Shown here: one piece after another, positions 21,675 to 28,479 of the stretch
How positions within the stretch are numbered: position 1 is the stretch's first letter
Layout of the letters: each line of letters opens with the position of its first letter
Assembly: GCA_031546815.1 (NCBI GenBank)
Contig: JAVBJV010000061.1
Location: 1 to 31,907 of the forward strand
Source: JAVBJV01 sp031546815
GTDB taxonomy: Bacteria > Pseudomonadota > Alphaproteobacteria > Acetobacterales > Acetobacteraceae
Length of the DNA: 31,907 nt
Direction: 5' to 3'
Program-made: the position numbers and the translations under genes
Notes under the pieces: model-generated
The model's input: the letters and a program-made list of their open reading frames with translations, nothing else
What the model was told of the DNA's origin: nothing
The model's database searches: none

Positions 21675-22513
21675 GCGAGGAACAGACAGCCGATACCCAG
21701 TCCGCGGCGGTGGTTGAAGCACCGGCCGGGCAGGCGCAGGCGGATGTGCCGGTGGATCCGGGGATTTTCGATGCGGCGGGCGAGGCCACGCCAGCGGCGG
21801 ATGCCAAACCCGCGCGCCCGGACAATCTGCCCGAACAGTTCTGGGATGCCGAACGCGGCACGGCGCGCGTCGAGGCGCTGACCAAGTCGTGGCAGGACAT
21901 GCGCACCCAGGTGGCGCGGCTGGGCGATACGAAACCCCCCGCCGATGAAAGCGGCTATGTGCTGCCCAAGGTGGAGAATTTCGCGGTCGACGATGTGCCC
22001 GCCGACGACCCGGTGGTGGGCGCGCTGCGCCGTGGCGCATCGGCCGCCGGGATTGGCGCGAAGCAGTTTCAGACCATGCTGGCGCCGGTGCTGAAAGCGA
22101 TTGGCGATCTGGGCGGCGGCACGCCCGCGCTGTCGCCCGAGGCGCGTGCGGCGGAGGAGAAGCGCGCCTTTGATGCCGAGCTGGGCAAGCTGGGGCCGAA
22201 TGGCCGCGCCATCGTGCGCGACACCGGCGCCTGGCTGAACGGGCTGGCCGGGGGGGGTGTGCTGACCCGCGACGAACTGGGCGCGCTGCGCAGCGTGACC
22301 ACGGCCGAGGGCGTGCGCGCGCTGACCAAGCTGCGCGAACTGGCCGGCGGCGCGCCGATCCCGGTCGAGGGGTTGGCGGGCGATGGCGCGATGACCCAGG
22401 CGGATGCCGAGCGGATGATGCGCGAGGGCTATGCGAAAAAGGACGACGCGCTGGTGGCCAAGGCGCGCGCCGTGCTGGAACGGATGGAACACGACGGGCG
22501 GCTGGGACGGTGA
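21671..22513 (+). CDS. Capsid assembly scaffolding protein
   Basis: Scaffold proteins guide capsid assembly and then leave. The 280-residue protein is acidic and Ala-rich, with a disordered N-terminal part (first 60 residues), a PEQFWDAERGTARVEALTKS motif found in T7 gp9-type scaffolds, and a helical C-terminus ending in a basic stretch (LERMEHDGRLGR), where coat binding is usual. Normally the capsid gene follows directly; here 2.8 kb of cargo separates them. Confidence 0.85.
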   Translation: MSEEQTADTQSAAVVEAPAGQAQADVPVDPGIFDAAGEATPAADAKPARPDNLPEQFWDAERGTARVEALTKSWQDMRTQVARLGDTKPPADESGYVLPKVENFAVDDVPADDPVVGALRRGASAAGIGAKQFQTMLAPVLKAIGDLGGGTPALSPEARAAEEKRAFDAELGKLGPNGRAIVRDTGAWLNGLAGGGVLTRDELGALRSVTTAEGVRALTKLRELAGGAPIPVEGLAGDGAMTQADAERMMREGYAKKDDALVAKARAVLERMEHDGRLGR

Positions 22514-22541
22514 GGGAGCTACCCGGCGGCGCGGGTATTTT

Positions 22542-22560
22542 GTAATGACAATGTCGTTAC
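22542..22560. promoter_or_regulatory. Palindromic operator of the TacAT-like module
   Basis: GTAATGACAATGTCGTTAC is a 19-bp dyad with one mismatch per arm pair (GTAATGACA against GTAACGACA). It overlaps the -35 and spacer of the promoter for the toxin-antitoxin pair. Antitoxin-toxin complexes of this class repress their own operon, so this is the expected binding site. Confidence 0.75.
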
Positions 22561-22573
22561 GCACTGCTATACT
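22545..22573 (+). promoter_or_regulatory. Promoter of the TacAT-like operon
   Basis: ATGACA (22545-22550) and TATACT (22568-22573) are separated by exactly 17 bp, each one mismatch from consensus (-35) or two (-10). The start would be near 22580, 15 bp before the ATG and just upstream of AGGAGA. This gives the cargo pair its own expression in the lysogen. Confidence 0.75.
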
Positions 22574-22594
22574 GCCGCGGAGAGGAGAACACCC

Positions 22595-22900
22595 ATGCCA
22601 ACGACCCTGATGCGTAAGACGCCAGCCAGGCCAGCCGGGCGGGCCACCTTGAATCTGCGGATCTCCCCGGCGGTGCGTGGTCTGATTGATCGCGGGGCTG
22701 AGCTGGCTGGCAAGAACCGGACCGAGTTCATGCTGGACGCTGCACGCCGCGCCGCCGAGGATGCTGTGCTGGACCAGGTGGTGCTGATGGCTGGGCCAGA
22801 TGCATACCGGGATTTTCTGGCGCGGCTGGATGCGCCGGCACAGCCCAATGCACGGCTGCGCCGCACGATGAAAACCATAGCGCCCTGGAATGTGAAATGA
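22595..22900 (+). CDS. tacA: DUF1778/TacA-type antitoxin
   Basis: TacA-type antitoxins bind DNA by a ribbon-helix-helix and neutralise a GNAT toxin with the C-terminal tail. The 101-residue protein shows the DUF1778 pattern: TLNLRISPAVRGLIDRGAEL, GKNRTEFMLDAARRAAEDAV, LDQ, and YRDFLARLDAPAQPN, ending in a Trp-containing tail. GGAGAGGAGA precedes the ATG. Its stop overlaps the toxin ATG as ATGA. Its promoter has a palindromic operator. Family assignment is firm; activity is inferred. Confidence 0.9.
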   Translation: MPTTLMRKTPARPAGRATLNLRISPAVRGLIDRGAELAGKNRTEFMLDAARRAAEDAVLDQVVLMAGPDAYRDFLARLDAPAQPNARLRRTMKTIAPWNVK

Positions 22901-23397
22901 CCCTGCAGGCGCCGGTGCCGCTGGTGGCGGCGCATGTGGTGGCGGGGTTTGAGTCCGGCGTGGCCAGTCTGGATGACTGGCTGCGCCGCCGTGCGCTGAC
23001 CAGCCAGGCGAGTGGTGCGGCGCGCAGCTTCGTATTGTGCGACGACGATGTGGTTGTGGGGTATTACGCGCTGGCCTCGGGGGCGGTGATGCAGAGCGTG
23101 GCGACCGGGCGGTTACGCCGCAACATGCCCGACCCGGTGCCGATGGTGGTGCTGGCCAGGCTGGCGATCGACCGGCGTTACCAGAAGCGCGGCATCGGAC
23201 GCGCGCTGGTCCGCGATGCGGCGTTGCGGGTGCTGGCGGCGGCGGGCGAGATCGGTATTCGCGGCATGCTGGTGCACGCCCTGTCCGACGACGCAAGGGC
23301 GTTCTACCAGGCGCTGGGGTTCGACCCGTCGCCGCTGGAACCCTATACGCTGATGGTGACCCTGCAGGACCTGCACGCGGCCTCGTCGACGCTGTAG
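22897..23397 (+). CDS. tacT: GNAT-family toxin, TacT-like
   Basis: TacT toxins acetylate the amino group of charged aminoacyl-tRNA and stop translation. The 166-residue protein begins with the usual substrate-side part (FESGVASLDDWLRRRAL), then VGYYALASGAV, the acetyl-CoA loop RRYQKRGIGRALVRDA, the GIRGMLVHAL strand and the ARAFYQALGF helix, where the catalytic Tyr of the family lies. It is coupled to the antitoxin by ATGA. Its end is 3 bp from the convergent stop of the next gene. In a prophage it may stabilise the element or act against other phages. Confidence 0.9.
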   Translation: MTLQAPVPLVAAHVVAGFESGVASLDDWLRRRALTSQASGAARSFVLCDDDVVVGYYALASGAVMQSVATGRLRRNMPDPVPMVVLARLAIDRRYQKRGIGRALVRDAALRVLAAAGEIGIRGMLVHALSDDARAFYQALGFDPSPLEPYTLMVTLQDLHAASSTL

Positions 23398-23400
23398 AAA

Positions 23401-24282
23401 TTAGAGACGCGGACGCTGGGATGTGCGGCGTTTTGTGCGCGCTGCCGGTTGTTCTTCCACGGGGGATTTGGTTGCGGCCGGTCGGTTTTTTTGACGACTG
23501 GTCGTCGGGGCCTGTTCCAGCACAACCAGTGCATTCACTCGTCGAGTATCGGGGCCCGCAGGCTTTGTCAGGTTGTAAGCACAACTGAAAATTAAGGCCA
23601 GCATAACTATGAAAAAGGTGTCTGTAACGGTGGGCTCGTATTTGCGGCAAAGCTCCCAAAGTGCGTCCAGCCATTCTTCCTGCGGCAGGGGAAACGCATC
23701 AATGGTAGAGGGTGTATCAAAAAATTCTGCATAACCCCGCGTGACGAACCGGGAGGTGCCCGAGGTTTTTGACGTAGCTTCAGGGGATGCTGGTGCGGGG
23801 GCAGGCACATCGAAAGAACTGGCCGCCTGGCGCATGAAGCCGACAAATGATTTCTGAAATGCGGCCGATTCAATAACCTGTGCCAGTGATGTGATGCCCG
23901 GGGCAGATGCGTGTATGCGACGCACGCTTTCGAGATCAAGGCTCCCCACGATCTGTGCCAAACTTCCCAGCTTCCCTGATGCTTGGATGTCAGGCAGGAT
24001 CTTGGAGAGGCTGGCTGTAGTTTCAGGGTACAGGCCGACAAAAGGTCTCGCGATTCTTGCAAGGCGCGCCATGTTTTCCTGTATCTGTCTGAATGGGGCA
24101 AACATAGCTTCATGAATCTTGGTGATCGGTGCGACCGCGCTTTCATGAATTCCCCGGAGCGGGGCGTACAACTTCTCAAGTTTCCTGTACGGAGCGTGCA
24201 GCCTCTCTAGGCTGTCTTGCAGGCGGTACATGCGCTCGAAAGCAGGAACGCCAAAATCAAGTTTGGGGAAAAGATCAGACAT
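23401..24282 (-). CDS. Repeat-containing membrane protein of unknown function (293 aa)
   Basis: I choose the ATG at 24282 (AGGTGA about ten bases upstream). Residues 27-70 hold four near-copies of an APxRxI-type unit at 10-11-residue spacing (LHAPYRKLEK, LYAPLRGIHES, AVAPITKIHEA, MFAPFRQIQEN), a hendecad-like helical repeat. A helical region follows, then a Pro/Ala/Ser linker (about 160-180), one probable membrane helix (TDTFFIVMLALIFSCAYNL, about 213-231) and a long basic, disordered tail. No family is recognised. It is on the opposite strand to the surrounding structural operon, in a less GC-rich block, so it is probably expressed in the lysogen as cargo. Confidence 0.75.
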   Translation of the reverse strand: MSDLFPKLDFGVPAFERMYRLQDSLERLHAPYRKLEKLYAPLRGIHESAVAPITKIHEAMFAPFRQIQENMARLARIARPFVGLYPETTASLSKILPDIQASGKLGSLAQIVGSLDLESVRRIHASAPGITSLAQVIESAAFQKSFVGFMRQAASSFDVPAPAPASPEATSKTSGTSRFVTRGYAEFFDTPSTIDAFPLPQEEWLDALWELCRKYEPTVTDTFFIVMLALIFSCAYNLTKPAGPDTRRVNALVVLEQAPTTSRQKNRPAATKSPVEEQPAARTKRRTSQRPRL

Positions 24283-24337
24283 GCCGAGAATCACCTGTGC
24301 TTCGGTGGCATGTTACCATGATCGATATGCATAAATC

Positions 24338-24349
24338 CAACACGTGTTG
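24338..24349. promoter_or_regulatory. 12-bp palindrome with two repressor half-sites
   Basis: CAACACGTGTTG is a perfect palindrome about 55 bp upstream of the minus-strand repeat protein. It places CCAACA and TGTTGA, the operator half-sites, back to back, and the preceding ATAAATCCAACA is identical to part of the leftward operator. The orientation of halves is reversed relative to the real operators, so repressor binding is doubtful. Confidence 0.4.
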
Positions 24350-24449
24350 AACCCACGTTGCTGATGCAATGTTTTGGCGGGAGACGGAGGCTATGCTTTA
24401 GCGGGCGGGTTTGTTTATGGCAGAATCCACCACCAACATGGAGTGTGTG

Positions 24450-25010
24450 TCAGGGGGCTGCGGTGAAGTCGCGAAGTTTCAGATAGGGGGCGAACAATTC
24501 AGAAAAACCATCAAAACGGAATTCTTTTTTGCGCAGATTGGTTTGGATTGTAGCAAATGTGCTTTCAATAAATTTCTGATACTCAATGGCATCCTTGTGG
24601 TGCTGAAATGTTTTTGTAAGATCTATTGTGTTTGCCTCGATGTATGTTGTTTTGAAGAGTGTTTTCATTTTTTGATGAAGCTCATCACTGAATAAAAACA
24701 CACTTAAGGCGAGTGATTTTTCCATTTCTGAAGCTAATTTTTCTATTATCTGTAAGGTTTTTTCATTTTGGGGACTTGGGGAAATTTTACTCCCAGCAAT
24801 CCGAAAATCCCCCGGTTTTATGGATAAAAACTCGGTTATTGCTTTTGAAAAAGCCAGGTAAACAGACATGCGCCGATCAAACAGATCATGGCGCAGTTTT
24901 TCCTTGGCGACGCGGAATTGCCAGAAGGCCACCCAGGCAACGGCTCCCGCGATTGCGACAGGCCCCAGCGCTGCCACGTAGCGAACTGGTTCCCACAATT
25001 CTCCGCTCAT
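24450..25010 (-). CDS. Membrane-anchored cytoplasmic protein of unknown function (186 aa)
   Basis: An N-terminal membrane helix (YVAALGPVAIAGAVAWVAFW, about 11-30) is followed by a QFRVAKEKLRHDLFDRRMSV motif and an all-helical, charged body. The membrane helix plus KLR-x-DLFDRR-x-x-x-Y is a recurring arrangement in hypothetical proteins of mobile elements, with no known function. The ATG at 25010 is preceded by AGGGTGGA. The gene is markedly AT-rich compared with phage structural genes, pointing to separate acquisition. An exclusion or anti-phage role is possible by context only. Confidence 0.75.
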   Translation of the reverse strand: MSGELWEPVRYVAALGPVAIAGAVAWVAFWQFRVAKEKLRHDLFDRRMSVYLAFSKAITEFLSIKPGDFRIAGSKISPSPQNEKTLQIIEKLASEMEKSLALSVFLFSDELHQKMKTLFKTTYIEANTIDLTKTFQHHKDAIEYQKFIESTFATIQTNLRKKEFRFDGFSELFAPYLKLRDFTAAP

Positions 25011-25327
25011 TCCACCCTATCCTCGTTTCCAGACTGAAGCCGTTCTCTCCCCCTCTACCACACCCATCACGTGATAAAAACCAACGTTGACAACGCCCTG
25101 CGTGCAACGTGTAGACTCGCCGTGCCGCCTATCCGCAGCACGCGCGCACCCGCGCCGTCGCGGACCGGCTGAGCGGCGGGACAAGTCCTGCTACCCGGCG
25201 CCGGGGTGCCATCCGGCGAAGTGACACGACCCGCGGCGCGGGCCTATCCGGCACAGTTCCGGACCCCAATGCGCCAAGGCCTATCGGACACGATCAACCA
25301 CCATTTCGTTGTTGTTCGGAGCATCCG
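25011..25327. other. Intergenic leader before the major capsid gene
   Basis: This 317-bp gap contains no convincing frame. It holds a promoter candidate (25087-25115) and a GC-rich stretch (25120-25280) with several short self-complementary words, plus three loosely repeated CCTATC-type words near 25129, 25243 and 25280. A long capsid-gene leader is unusual and may be the scar of the cargo insertion together with a new promoter. Confidence 0.5.
25087..25115 (+). promoter_or_regulatory. Candidate promoter for the capsid gene cluster
   Basis: TTGACA (25087-25092) is followed after 17 bp by TGTAGA (25110-25115), or after 19 bp by TAGACT. It lies just after the minus-strand cargo gene and would restart rightward late transcription toward capsid, lysis and tail genes, making them less dependent on read-through from the terminase operon. 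Confidence 0.5.
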
Positions 25328-26167
25328 ATGAGCCAGGGACTCTCACAGACCGCCATTATCGATTTCGACGCCCAGGTGAAGGCCGCCTATCAGGGCCAGG
25401 GCGTGCTGCGCCCCACCGTGCGGGTCAAATCCGGTGTGACAGGCGCCACCGTCAAATTCCGCCGCATCAAGCGCGGCATGGCCACGCGCCGCATCCCCCA
25501 GACCGACATTGTGCCGATGGGCCAGGGCTATGGCGAGGAAACCGCCACGCTGAGCGACTGGAACGCCGGGGATTACACCGACATTTTCGACCAGCAGAAA
25601 ACCAATATCGACGACAAGGCGGCGCTGGCCACCAACATCGCCGCCGCTATCGGCCGGCGCGAGGACCAGCTGATCCTCGATGCGCTCGATGCCGCCAGCC
25701 CGGCGGCCCCGGTGGGGGTGAATATCGGCGGCGCCAATACCGGGCTGAACATGGCCAAGCTGCGTGCCGCCAAGCGCGTGCTGGATGCGCGCGCCGTGCC
25801 GCAGAAGGATCGCTACTTCGTGCATTCCGCCATCGGCCTGGAACAGCTGCTGGGCCTGACCGAGGTGACCAGCGCCGACTTCAACGCCGTGCGCACGCTG
25901 GCCAATGGCGAGGTGAAGACCTTCCTGGGCTTCAATTTCGTGATGATCGAGGACCGCGAGGAAGGCGGCCTGGCGCTGGCCGGCACCACCCGCACCAACT
26001 TCGCCTACGACAAGCAGGCGCTGGGCCTGGCGGTGGGGCTGGAGAAACGCACCTCGGTCGACTGGATCCCGGAGAAAACCTCGTGGCTGGCCAATGGCGT
26101 GTTCAGCGCCGGGGCGGTCGCCATCGATCCGGACGGGGTGATCGAAGTCGCCACCGTCGAAGCCTGA
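25328..26167 (+). CDS. Major capsid protein (BPP-1/T7-like podovirus type)
   Basis: The 279-residue protein begins MSQGLSQTAIIDFDAQVKAA and has the features of the HK97-fold coat proteins of podoviruses: VKFRRIKRGMATRRIPQTDI, TLSDWNAGDYTDIFDQQKTN and then DRYFVHSAIGLEQLLGLTEV in the A domain. The NFVMIEDREEGGL strand and the TSVDWIPEKTSWLANGVFSA end are typical of these coat proteins. Size and place after the scaffold (with an insertion) and before a small decoration-like protein fit well. Confidence 0.9.
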   Translation: MSQGLSQTAIIDFDAQVKAAYQGQGVLRPTVRVKSGVTGATVKFRRIKRGMATRRIPQTDIVPMGQGYGEETATLSDWNAGDYTDIFDQQKTNIDDKAALATNIAAAIGRREDQLILDALDAASPAAPVGVNIGGANTGLNMAKLRAAKRVLDARAVPQKDRYFVHSAIGLEQLLGLTEVTSADFNAVRTLANGEVKTFLGFNFVMIEDREEGGLALAGTTRTNFAYDKQALGLAVGLEKRTSVDWIPEKTSWLANGVFSAGAVAIDPDGVIEVATVEA

Positions 26168-26194
26168 TCGCAAGCACAGGAGCAGGAGCAAGCC

Positions 26195-26482
26195 ATGGCC
26201 TTTATTCTGAAAAACTTCCAGCCGATCGGCGGGCAGGCGCGCGCCGGATCCGCCCCGCAGATGTTCAGCTACGAGACGCAGGATCTGCCGGCCGATATCG
26301 ACACCGCCAATTACTTCGCGCCGGTGCGTGATGCGCTGCGGGTGGGTGATGTCATCGTGCGGGTGACCAAGAACGCGGCGGGCGCGGTGGTTTCGGCCGG
26401 GCAGCACGTGGTGCTGACGCGCACCGCCACCACGGTGGACGTGTCCGACGCCGCGTCAATCGGCGTGACGAACACGGACTGA
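26195..26482 (+). CDS. Probable capsid decoration/cement protein (95 aa)
   Basis: A 95-residue beta-rich protein follows the coat gene after 27 bp with GGAGCAGGAG upstream. Segments RVGDVIVRVTKNAAGAVVSA and QHVVLTRTATTVDVSD look like paired strands. Small beta-rich proteins in this position usually stabilise the capsid exterior (as Bbp16 does in BPP-1). The role is inferred from size and place. Confidence 0.65.
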   Translation: MAFILKNFQPIGGQARAGSAPQMFSYETQDLPADIDTANYFAPVRDALRVGDVIVRVTKNAAGAVVSAGQHVVLTRTATTVDVSDAASIGVTNTD

Positions 26483-26486
26483 CGCC

Positions 26487-27185
26487 ATGACCGCAGCGAT
26501 GCCCGCCCCGCACCAGCCCCGCCGCGTCAACGCGGAAGCCGAAGCCCTGATCAAACGCTGGGAAGGGCTGCGGTTACAGGCCTATCCGTGTGCGGCGGGT
26601 GTCTGGACCATCGGCTACGGCCACACGCGCGACGTGCGTGCGGGCGATGTCATCACCCAGGCGCAGGCCGATGCCTGTCTGCGCGCCGATCTGCGCATGT
26701 TCGAGGCCGCGGTGGACGCCGCCGTACAGGTGGATCTCAACGACGGGCAGTTCGGCGCGTTGGTCAGCTTTGCGTTCAATGTCGGCGTGGCGGCCTTCCG
26801 CCGTTCGTCGCTGCTGCGCCGGCTGAATGCCGGTGACTACGATGCGGTGCCCGTCGAGTTGGCGCGCTGGAACCGTGCGGCTGGGCGGGTGCTGCCGGGG
26901 CTGGTGAACCGCCGCGCGGCGGAAGCCGGGCTGTGGGCGCGCGGTGGTTTTGTGGCGTCGTCCTACGTCGCGGCCGCGCCGTCGCGCGCGCCGGTCAGCG
27001 CCGGCACGGGCGCGGTGGGCGGTGTGCTGGGCGCCGGTACGGTGGCGATGATCGCCGAACAGGCCGGCGCGGTGACGCCCGCGCTGGCGGTGCTGCGCGA
27101 TCTGCCGGCCGTTGTGGCGCTGGCAGTTCTGGCCAGTGCGCTTGTGGTGGCGCTGCTGGTCTGGAAACCGTGGAGGCGCGCATGA
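26487..27185 (+). CDS. GH24 endolysin (muramidase) with C-terminal membrane segment
   Basis: The enzyme cleaves peptidoglycan glycan strands at lysis. The GH24 domain (about 12-155) has catalytic Glu26 in KRWEGLRLQAYP, Cys35 where T4 lysozyme has Asp20, and Thr41 in WTIGYGHT: the E-8-(D/C)-5-T triad, with Cys as in phage P1 Lyz. The terminal third is not needed for catalysis: a Gly/Ala-rich weakly hydrophobic part (about 172-192) and a strong membrane helix (AVVALAVLASALVVALLVWK, about 208-227) ending WRRA. There is no N-terminal signal or SAR domain. The stop overlaps the next ATG (ATGA). Membrane tethering is inferred. Confidence 0.9.
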   Translation: MTAAMPAPHQPRRVNAEAEALIKRWEGLRLQAYPCAAGVWTIGYGHTRDVRAGDVITQAQADACLRADLRMFEAAVDAAVQVDLNDGQFGALVSFAFNVGVAAFRRSSLLRRLNAGDYDAVPVELARWNRAAGRVLPGLVNRRAAEAGLWARGGFVASSYVAAAPSRAPVSAGTGAVGGVLGAGTVAMIAEQAGAVTPALAVLRDLPAVVALAVLASALVVALLVWKPWRRA

Positions 27186-27418
27186 TCGCCGCGGCGCTTG
27201 CATGGATCACCAGCCGCGCCGGAATGCTGACATCCGCCGTGCTGGCGGGGCTGGCCCTGCTGGGCGCGCTGCTGGGCGGTGCGCGCAAGGCCGGCCGGGA
27301 TTCCGCACATGCGGAACGTGCTGAAAGAAATGCGGAGGTTCGGGATGCGGCAGATCGTGCGGGCGCTGCTTATCGCGCCGATGGTGCTGAACGCCGGCTG
27401 CGCGACGGCGCCTTCTGA
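27182..27418 (+). CDS. Rz-like inner-membrane spanin (78 aa)
   Basis: The i-spanin spans the periplasm from the inner membrane and joins the o-spanin to disrupt the outer membrane. The protein has one N-terminal membrane helix (GMLTSAVLAGLALLGALLGG, about 14-33) and a charged coiled-coil-like part (GRDSAHAERAERNAEVRDAA). It is coupled to the endolysin by ATGA, and a lipoprotein frame begins inside it, the standard Rz/Rz1 layout. Confidence 0.8.
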   Translation: MIAAALAWITSRAGMLTSAVLAGLALLGALLGGARKAGRDSAHAERAERNAEVRDAADRAGAAYRADGAERRLRDGAF

Positions 27419-27578
27419 TCCGGTGTGTCTGCGCGTGGTGCCCTACAGCGCGGCGGACCAGGCCGCGGTGGCCGATGAACTGGCGGTGCTGCCGGCGTCT
27501 GCGGTGCTGCGCCGCTTCGTGGACGATTACGGCGCATTGCGCGCCCGGGCGCGTGCCGTGTGCGGGGGGCGCAGATGA
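27345..27578 (+). CDS. Rz1-like outer-membrane spanin lipoprotein (77 aa)
   Basis: The ATG at 27345 has GGAGG seven bases upstream, which selects it over upstream in-frame ATGs (27279, 27309, 27333). The signal MRQIVRALLIAPMVLNAGC carries a lipobox (LNAGC). The mature part (VVPYSAADQAAVADELAVLP, then FVDDYGALRARARAVCGG) resembles spanin-type small lipoproteins. It overlaps the Rz-like gene by 74 bp in another frame. The stop overlaps the next ATG. Confidence 0.82.
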   Translation: MRQIVRALLIAPMVLNAGCATAPSDPVCLRVVPYSAADQAAVADELAVLPASAVLRRFVDDYGALRARARAVCGGRR

Positions 27579-27877
27579 TGCTGACGCTGTCGCTGGAACT
27601 GCTGCTGGGGATGGCCACCATGCTGACCGGGGTGATTGTGTGGACGCATAACCGCCTGCGCAGCATTGAAAACCGCGCCCTCAGCCTGATGGAGACCTAT
27701 CGCGCCGAATGTCGCGGCGAGACGGCGGCGCTGAAGGAAGGGCTGCACCAGCAGGCGATCTGGACCCGCGATACCTTTGCGCCACAACGCGCGCTGGAAG
27801 GTATGCGCACCGAAATCATGATCGAACTGCGTGGCATCCGCCGCCTGGTCGAACGCCACGGGGAAGATGTGCCATGA
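27575..27877 (+). CDS. Small membrane protein of the lysis cassette, holin-associated candidate (100 aa)
   Basis: One N-terminal membrane helix (LTLSLELLLGMATMLTGVIV, about 3-22) is followed by a charged helical, coiled-coil-like body (RSIENRALSLMETYRAECRG). Position after endolysin and spanins makes a holin or holin-associated (XhlA-like) role possible, though canonical holins usually have two or three membrane helices. The start ATG at 27575 or 27578 is coupled to the preceding stop, and the stop overlaps the next ATG as ATGA. Confidence 0.65.
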   Translation: MMLTLSLELLLGMATMLTGVIVWTHNRLRSIENRALSLMETYRAECRGETAALKEGLHQQAIWTRDTFAPQRALEGMRTEIMIELRGIRRLVERHGEDVP

Positions 27878-28479
27878 CGCCCGATGTGCAGCTCTGCGCC
27901 GAGGCCCTGCTGCTGCTGGGGGCGGCGCCGATCAGCAGTTTCGATGATGGCTCATCGGCCGCACAGGTGGCCGCGCGGCTATGGCCCGGCACGCGCGATG
28001 CGCTGCTGGTCAGTTACCCATGGCGCTGCACGCTGGCCAAGACGCGGCTGGCGCGATTGTCGGAGGCGCCGGTGAATGAATGGCGCCACGCCTTTGCGCT
28101 GCCGCCCGATCTGCTGACCGTGCGCGCGCTGTTCGCCAGCCCGGCTGTGGGGGCGCATCCGTTGGCCGAGTATGAACTGTTCGGCGAACGCCTGTATGCG
28201 CAGGTAGCGGATGTGTGGATCGATTATCAGCGCGTGTCCGACCCCGATGCCTGGCCCGCGCATCTGCGCCAGCTGGCGCGCTATGCGCTGGCAGCGGAAT
28301 TCGCCATGCCGGTGACCGAACAGCTGAACCTGGCCGATCTGTGGCACCGCCGCGCCTGGGGGGCGCCGGGCGAGGCGAAGGCAGGCGGTGAAGCGGCGGT
28401 GGCGCGGCGCATCGATGCCCAGCAGCAGCCGGCGCAGGTGATCGACGATTACCCGCTGATTGCGGCGCGGATGGCATAG
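27874..28479 (+). CDS. Tail tubular protein A, T7 gp11-like adaptor
   Basis: This 201-residue protein connects portal and tail nozzle. The start MTPDVQLCAEALLLLGAAPI, followed by FDDGSSAAQVAARLWPGTRD and then LLVSYPWRCTLAKTRLARL, is the hallmark of gp11-like adaptors (N-L-L-G-x-x-x-I-x-S, Y-x-x-x-RD-x-x-L-x-x-x-PW). The DVWIDYQRVSDPDAWPAHLR part later in the protein is also typical. The tail tubular B gene starts at the next base after its stop. Confidence 0.9.
   Translation: MTPDVQLCAEALLLLGAAPISSFDDGSSAAQVAARLWPGTRDALLVSYPWRCTLAKTRLARLSEAPVNEWRHAFALPPDLLTVRALFASPAVGAHPLAEYELFGERLYAQVADVWIDYQRVSDPDAWPAHLRQLARYALAAEFAMPVTEQLNLADLWHRRAWGAPGEAKAGGEAAVARRIDAQQQPAQVIDDYPLIAARMA

Noticed and set aside
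19897..23674. Long minus-strand frames (669 and 693 residues) opposite portal, scaffold and cargo genes
   Set aside because: They cross several well-supported plus-strand genes and an operator-promoter, and have no domain signal.
24411..24695. A plus-strand 94-residue frame opposite the AT-rich membrane-protein gene
   Set aside because: The minus-strand frame is longer, has a ribosome site, a membrane helix and normal composition; the plus frame has none of these.
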